Below the pieces are notes generated by a model. It was not told the origin of the DNA, ran no database searches, and worked only from the letters and a program-made list of their open reading frames with translations. Positions 56,750-60,650 of a DNA stretch of 60,650 nt are shown in pieces. The DNA is from an uncultured Mesonia sp. GTDB lineage: Bacteria; Bacteroidota; Bacteroidia; Flavobacteriales; Flavobacteriaceae. The stretch is from positions 1 to 60,650 of the forward strand of contig CATQIB010000002.1 in assembly GCA_958296185.1 (NCBI GenBank). Direction: 5' to 3'. Position 1 is the first letter of the stretch, and the number at the start of each line of letters is the position of its first letter. Position numbers and translations under genes: made by a program.

Positions 56750-57996
56750 TTGGGAAAATCGGAAAAGAAAATTCATATTATAGGAGCGGGTCTTAGCGGG
56801 CTAGTGGCAGCTGTAGTTTTAGAAAGATTTGGCTACCACCCTATAATTATTGAAAGAGATAATCACATCGGGGGGCGTTTACAAACGGAAAAAGTGAATG
56901 GCTATCAGGTAGATGTTGGTTTTCAAGTTTTGCTAGAGGCTTATCCGAAATTACAAGAATACGCGAAATTAGATCAGTTGCAACTAAAATCATTTGAGCC
57001 CGGAGCAAGTATTTACTTGAATTCTAAATGGGAAGTTTTAGGTGATTTTACGCGAAGTCCAAAACTTTTTTTTAGAACGCTTTCTTCATCTGTAGGTAAT
57101 TTTAAAGACAAGTAAAAGTTTTTAGTCTCAGTCAATCCTTAAAGAAGAAAAACATTGAAGCGATATTTAATTCTCCCGATTCTAAAACCATAGACTACTT
57201 AAGAAATTATGGTTTTTCTGAAACTATAATAGATAGTTTTTTTATGCCTTTTTTTGGCGGAATATTTTTAGAAGATGAATTAAAAACAAGCAGTAGGATG
57301 TTTGAGTTTATCTATAAAATGTTTTCTGAAGGAAAGGTAAGCATACCTAAAAATGGAATATCAACGCTACCAAAACATTTAGCAGGTCAATTAAAAAATA
57401 CAGAAATTATATTAAACACTAGTGTTAAAGAAGTAAAAAGCGACACTATTCTTCTTGAAAATAATAAAACGATTAAAACTGATTATACAATTATTGCTAC
57501 CGAGGCCAGTGATTTGATCTCGAACCTGAAAAGCCAAAAAACCAGCTGGCATTCTTGTGATAATTTATATTTTCTTACTGCAGAAAAGAAAGTAGGTGCT
57601 AATTTTATTGGCCTTTTACCACAAAAAGACGCGCTTATCAATAATATTGTATTCATAGACGAACGTAAAGCTAGGCAAGAAGGCCGCTACTTGCTATCGG
57701 TTACGGTTATAAAAAAACATAATCTGAACCAAGAAGAATTAATTAAAAGAATTAAAAAAGAATTAAAGAGTTATGTAGGAATTCAAGAACTAGAATTTCT
57801 CACCCATTTTTATATATTAAAAGCATTACCCATAGTACAACCAGTAGAATATGATATAATGCCAAGTGAAACTCTATTAAAAAATGGTATTTTCTTGGCA
57901 GGGGATCAAATGCTTAATGCTTCTGTAAACGCGGCGATGCTAAGTGGAGAACGGGCAGCAATGGGAATAATCGAATTAGAAAATTTAAATCATTAA
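56750..57996 (+). CDS. FAD-dependent amine oxidase/desaturase-type oxidoreductase (one frameshift)
   Basis: About 415 residues after repair. The N-terminal dinucleotide-binding motif is IHIIGAGLSGLVAAVVLERF, followed by ERDNHIGGRLQTE, the GG doublet of the amine oxidase / phytoene desaturase superfamily. The C-terminal FAD motif is GIFLAGDQMLNASVNAAMLSGE. The frame breaks at 57110: one more A restores KDKVKVFSLSQSLKKKN. The start is TTG at 56750, five bases after the OYE stop; no ATG is available. Relatives are annotated as phytoene-desaturase-like, but no carotenoid genes are nearby. The alcohol dehydrogenase gene follows after three bases. Confidence 0.87.
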
Positions 57997-57999
57997 ATT

Positions 58000-59049
58000 A
58001 TGAGTAAAGTAAAAGCTTATGGTGCACAGTCAGAAACCGCAGCGTTAGAGTTATTAGAAATTGAAAGAAGAGATTTAAAACGAGACGATGTTAAAATAAA
58101 GATTTTATATTGCGGTGTTTGCCATAGCGATATTCATACCGTACGAAATGACTGGAAAGGTTCTAAATATCCTGTGGTGCCAGGACATGAAATTGTAGGA
58201 GAAGTGATTGCTATTGGTGAAGATGTAAAAAAGTTTAAGAAAGGTGATAAAGTTGGAGTAGGTTGCATGGTAGATTCATGTCAGAATTGTGAAGCCTGCA
58301 ATAAAGATTTAGAACAATTTTGCGAAAATGGAATGGTGGGTACTTATAATGGTAAAGATCAAATACTTGGTGGTCATACTTTTGGCGGTTATTCAGAAAA
58401 GATTGTGGTCAAAGAAGATTTTGTTTTAAGCATTCCTGAGAATTTAGAATTAAAAGCTGTGGCACCTTTATTATGTGCAGGCATTACTACCTATTCACCA
58501 CTTAAACATTGGAACGTAAAAAAAGGTGATCGAGTAGGGGTTATTGGTTTAGGCGGCTTAGGACATATGGGTATAAAATTAGCAAAAGCTATGGGAGCAC
58601 ACGTGGTAATGATTACAACTTCACCAAACAAATCACAGGATGCTAAAAGGCTTGGAGCCGATGAAGTCTTAATCTCAAAAGATAAGCAAGCCATGGAAAC
58701 AATGACCAATAGTTTTGATTTACTACTAAACACTATTCCAGTAAAACACGATATCAATCCGTATCTCAAATTATTAAAAATAGACGCTACTATGGTTATG
58801 GTGGGTGCAATAGAACCACTAGAACCGGTTCACGGAGGAAATTTAATATTGGGTAGAAAACGTGTGGCTGGTTCACTTATTGGCGGAATTAAAGAAACAC
58901 AAGAAATGCTTGATTTTTGTGGTGAACACAATGTGGTTAGTGATATTGAACTAATCGATATGGCTTATATAAATGAAGCTTATGATCGGGTTATTAATGC
59001 CGATGTGAAATATAGATTTGTAATTGATCTAGAGAGCTTAAAAAATTAA
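58000..59049 (+). CDS. Zinc-dependent NAD(P) alcohol dehydrogenase (CAD/YahK type)
   Basis: A 349-residue medium-chain dehydrogenase that reduces aldehydes or oxidises alcohols. Catalytic zinc ligands: Cys in YCGVCHSDIH, His in VPGHEIVGEV, and a Cys near LLCAGITTYSPL. The structural zinc site is DSCQNCEACNKDLEQFC. The cofactor motif GLGGLGHMGIKLAKAMGA is present. Overall closest to cinnamyl-alcohol-dehydrogenase-like broad aldehyde reductases, normally NADPH-dependent. It starts three bases after the FAD gene, so it belongs to that operon. Confidence 0.95.
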   Translation: MSKVKAYGAQSETAALELLEIERRDLKRDDVKIKILYCGVCHSDIHTVRNDWKGSKYPVVPGHEIVGEVIAIGEDVKKFKKGDKVGVGCMVDSCQNCEACNKDLEQFCENGMVGTYNGKDQILGGHTFGGYSEKIVVKEDFVLSIPENLELKAVAPLLCAGITTYSPLKHWNVKKGDRVGVIGLGGLGHMGIKLAKAMGAHVVMITTSPNKSQDAKRLGADEVLISKDKQAMETMTNSFDLLLNTIPVKHDINPYLKLLKIDATMVMVGAIEPLEPVHGGNLILGRKRVAGSLIGGIKETQEMLDFCGEHNVVSDIELIDMAYINEAYDRVINADVKYRFVIDLESLKN

Positions 59050-59098
59050 CGAGATATACTCGCTTAAATTTATAAAAACACACTGCCAATTTATTTTG

Positions 59099-59106
59099 TA
59101 TTTTTG
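59099..59106 (+). promoter_or_regulatory. -7 box TATTTTTG for upp
   Basis: Perfect TAnnTTTG, ending 16 bases before ATG 59123. It lies at the beginning of the longer possible reading frame from 59096, so that frame's first codons would not be transcribed. Confidence 0.45.
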
Positions 59107-59122
59107 CAGAAAATGTAGAAAA

Positions 59123-59779
59123 ATGCATATTCATCATTTACTTGAAAACAACTCCGTACTCAGTACTTTTATTTCAGAGCTACGCGACGTTAACATACAA
59201 AAAGATAGTTTGCGCTTTAGAAGAAATATTGAGCGGGTAGGTGAAATTCTTAGCTATGAACTCAGTAAGCAACTAAATTATACTCATCAAGAAATCCAAA
59301 CTCCTTTAGGTTCTAAGCAAGTAAATGCTTTAAAAGATAAATTGGTAGTATGCTCAATTTTAAGAGCTGGACTTCCGCTTCATCAAGGCATATTAAATTA
59401 TTTTGATAAAGCGGAAAATTCCTTTATTTCTGCTTACAGACACCATTTAAATCAAACGGATTTTGAAATACGGGTAGAATATATGGCTTCACCTGCAATT
59501 GATAAAAAGACTTTGATTATTGCCGATCCTATGTTAGCTACCGGTCGGTCTTTTGTTAATGTGTATAATGCCATAAAACAAATGGGTAATCCCAAAGAGA
59601 TTCATTTAGTAGCAGTAATAGGAGCTAAAGCAGGAGTAGAGCTACTCCAAAAAGAGTTCCCTAAAAATACCCACCTGTGGATTGCAACAATTGATGAGAA
59701 ATTAAATGATCAAGGATACATAGTTCCAGGTCTTGGCGATGCAGGCGATTTATGCTATGGCGAAAAAATGCAACATTAA
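59123..59779 (+). CDS. upp: Uracil phosphoribosyltransferase
   Basis: Salvages uracil with PRPP to UMP. The start ATG 59123 (MHIHHLLENNSVLSTF) gives 218 residues, normal for the family. The PRPP loop is LIIADPMLATGRSF, the uracil pocket is YIVPGLGDAGDLCYG, and CSILRAGLPLHQG is the other conserved loop. It is separated from the alcohol dehydrogenase by 73 bases that hold a -7 box, so it has its own promoter. The phospholipase gene follows after 17 bases. Confidence 0.96.
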   Translation: MHIHHLLENNSVLSTFISELRDVNIQKDSLRFRRNIERVGEILSYELSKQLNYTHQEIQTPLGSKQVNALKDKLVVCSILRAGLPLHQGILNYFDKAENSFISAYRHHLNQTDFEIRVEYMASPAIDKKTLIIADPMLATGRSFVNVYNAIKQMGNPKEIHLVAVIGAKAGVELLQKEFPKNTHLWIATIDEKLNDQGYIVPGLGDAGDLCYGEKMQH

Positions 59780-59796
59780 TTTATATTCTATAACTT

Positions 59797-60615
59797 TTGA
59801 AAAAAACAATTGCATTATTTATTCTCCTTAGCGGATTCAATTGGTTACAAGCACAAAAACTTACAAGAGATCAAATAAATGATTCTATTAGAGAAATGTC
59901 TTATTTTTCTAATCATTTAGACAATTACTTTATTGTTGGAGCACCGTTAAATAAGAACATTAACAGTACAACCTCAAACGCAAAATATCAAGTTAGCTTC
60001 AAGCAGATTTTAACTAAAGAGCCTTTACCGTTTGATACGTATGTACTATTGACCTATACACAAAAAGCGTTTTGGAATATTTTTAAAGATTCTTTTCCTT
60101 TTCGGGATTTGAATTTTCACCCTTCCATAAACCTAGGAAAATTTGTATTTGATAAAAATGAACAATTACGAGGGGTTGCAAGTATTTCATTCGAGCACGA
60201 GTCAAACGGTCGCGATAGTATATATAGCCGTAGTTGGAATAGGCTGAGCGCAGCTTATATGACACGATTATCACCTCAAACCAACATTAGTTTAAAAGTA
60301 TGGTTGCCATTTGCTAGCAAAGAAGGAAATCCAGATCTATTGGATTATGTAGGATTGGGTGAAATTAACCTGGAGCATGAACTTATTACCAACAAAGTTT
60401 CATTAGCTGTTCGTGCTAGAAAAGGACTAGATTTTGAATACGGTTCTTTAAGAACAAGAATTTATTTCAATCCGTTCAAACGTAACATCGCCAATCAATA
60501 CCTAATGGTGGAATGGTATTTGGGACAAGCCGAAAGTTTATTAGACTATAAAGATTCGCAAAGTATGATACGTATAGGTTACGTAATTAAAGGAAATGAA
60601 TTCAATTGGTTTTAA
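59797..60615 (+). CDS. pldA: Outer membrane phospholipase A (OMPLA)
   Basis: Hydrolyses acyl chains of phospholipids that leak into the outer leaflet. It has 272 residues with a signal peptide ending near WLQAQ. The catalytic residues are in register with E. coli OMPLA: H134 and S136 in FEHESNGRDS and N148 in SWNR, with the same spacing as H142, S144 and N156. The remainder is an amphipathic beta-barrel ending NEFNWF with a terminal Phe. The start must be TTG 59797, because an in-frame TAA lies two codons before it. The gene symbol is by family only. Confidence 0.9.
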   Translation: MKKTIALFILLSGFNWLQAQKLTRDQINDSIREMSYFSNHLDNYFIVGAPLNKNINSTTSNAKYQVSFKQILTKEPLPFDTYVLLTYTQKAFWNIFKDSFPFRDLNFHPSINLGKFVFDKNEQLRGVASISFEHESNGRDSIYSRSWNRLSAAYMTRLSPQTNISLKVWLPFASKEGNPDLLDYVGLGEINLEHELITNKVSLAVRARKGLDFEYGSLRTRIYFNPFKRNIANQYLMVEWYLGQAESLLDYKDSQSMIRIGYVIKGNEFNWF

Positions 60616-60650
60616 TTATAAATTATTTTCCCAATTTTTCTAATTTTTTC

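Noticed and set aside
56750..57996. Carotenoid desaturase
   Set aside because: The FAD fold fits that superfamily, but no other carotenoid gene is nearby and the motifs are not specific enough.
1..60650. Mobile element, prophage or defence island
   Set aside because: No transposase, integrase, phage structural, restriction or toxin-antitoxin gene was recognised; gene content and codon use look uniformly chromosomal.
1..60650. tRNA or rRNA genes
   Set aside because: I saw no TTCGA-type T-loop with acceptor pairing or any conserved rRNA stretch in the intergenic regions by eye; a tRNAscan run would confirm.

Overview
The window looks like core chromosome of a member of the Bacteroidota, most likely family Flavobacteriaceae. 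The DNA is AT-rich and shows almost no Shine-Dalgarno sequences. Several genes are preceded by the Bacteroidota -7 box TAnnTTTG. The gene content is also typical of that group: the alternative two-domain GlmU, a BshA-type bacillithiol glycosyltransferase, a glycoside hydrolase family 3 / beta-lactamase fusion, a fused 2-oxoacid dehydrogenase E1, TamB divergent from TsaD, and LptD divergent from an amidase/MlaD/Fe-S cluster. I see no rRNA, tRNA, CRISPR array, prophage, integrase or insertion sequence. Species cannot be named from this sequence alone.

Layout. 1-3042 (minus): aldehyde dehydrogenase, RluA-type pseudouridine synthase, SdpI-like membrane protein, panB. 3191-4363: alternative GlmU. 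4437-5484: an unknown membrane protein and a VOC protein. 5485-6100: the only long gene-free stretch, holding five 22-bp tandem repeats and a structured-RNA candidate. 6101-11272 (minus): methyltransferase, AI-2E-type exporter, SpoU methyltransferase, DUF4159 protein, rsmE, tsaD. 11449-15855: tamB. 15883-20709 (minus): Na+/solute symporter, RidA, lptD. 20844-25599 (plus): amidase, MlaD-like protein, two Fe-S electron-transfer proteins, a conserved unknown. 25621-30192: GH3/beta-lactamase fusion, bshA, a small outer-membrane-type protein. 30239-33983: a very large FAD/Fe-S dehydrogenase and a lipoprotein. 34112-36487: aroC and a dicarboxylate symporter. 36559-38599: two secreted sister proteins. 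38666-41262 (minus): DCC protein and mutS2. 41308-47296: ung, a 38-residue membrane peptide, an orphan binding protein, ppk1, nucleoside phosphorylase, SUI1, 2-oxoglutarate/iron oxygenase. 47444-52898: fused E1, two lipoproteins, HPF, an ArsC-like protein, a DEAD-box helicase. 52882-55453 (minus): thioredoxin-like protein and recQ. 55629-60615 (plus): old yellow enzyme, FAD amine oxidase, zinc alcohol dehydrogenase, upp, outer membrane phospholipase A.

How the genes work together. Much of the window serves the cell envelope: UDP-GlcNAc supply, LptD, TamB, MlaD, amidase, a cell-wall hexosaminidase-type fusion, phospholipase A and an OmpA lipoprotein. A second group maintains nucleic acids and translation: tsaD, rsmE, RluA, SpoU, mutS2, ung, recQ, HPF and SUI1. 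The rest is redox and central metabolism.

Quality warning. About ten genes are broken, nearly always by a one-base gain or loss in a short run of A or T. The breaks cluster near 0.1, 27.4-28.6, 33.5-35.7, 52.3-53.7 and 57.1 kb, while very long genes between them are intact. They look more like sequencing or assembly error than real decay. I found no convincing undescribed multi-gene system. The best leads are the non-coding elements at 5.6-6.1 kb, the small membrane peptide at 42.0 kb and the paired secreted proteins at 36.6-38.6 kb.
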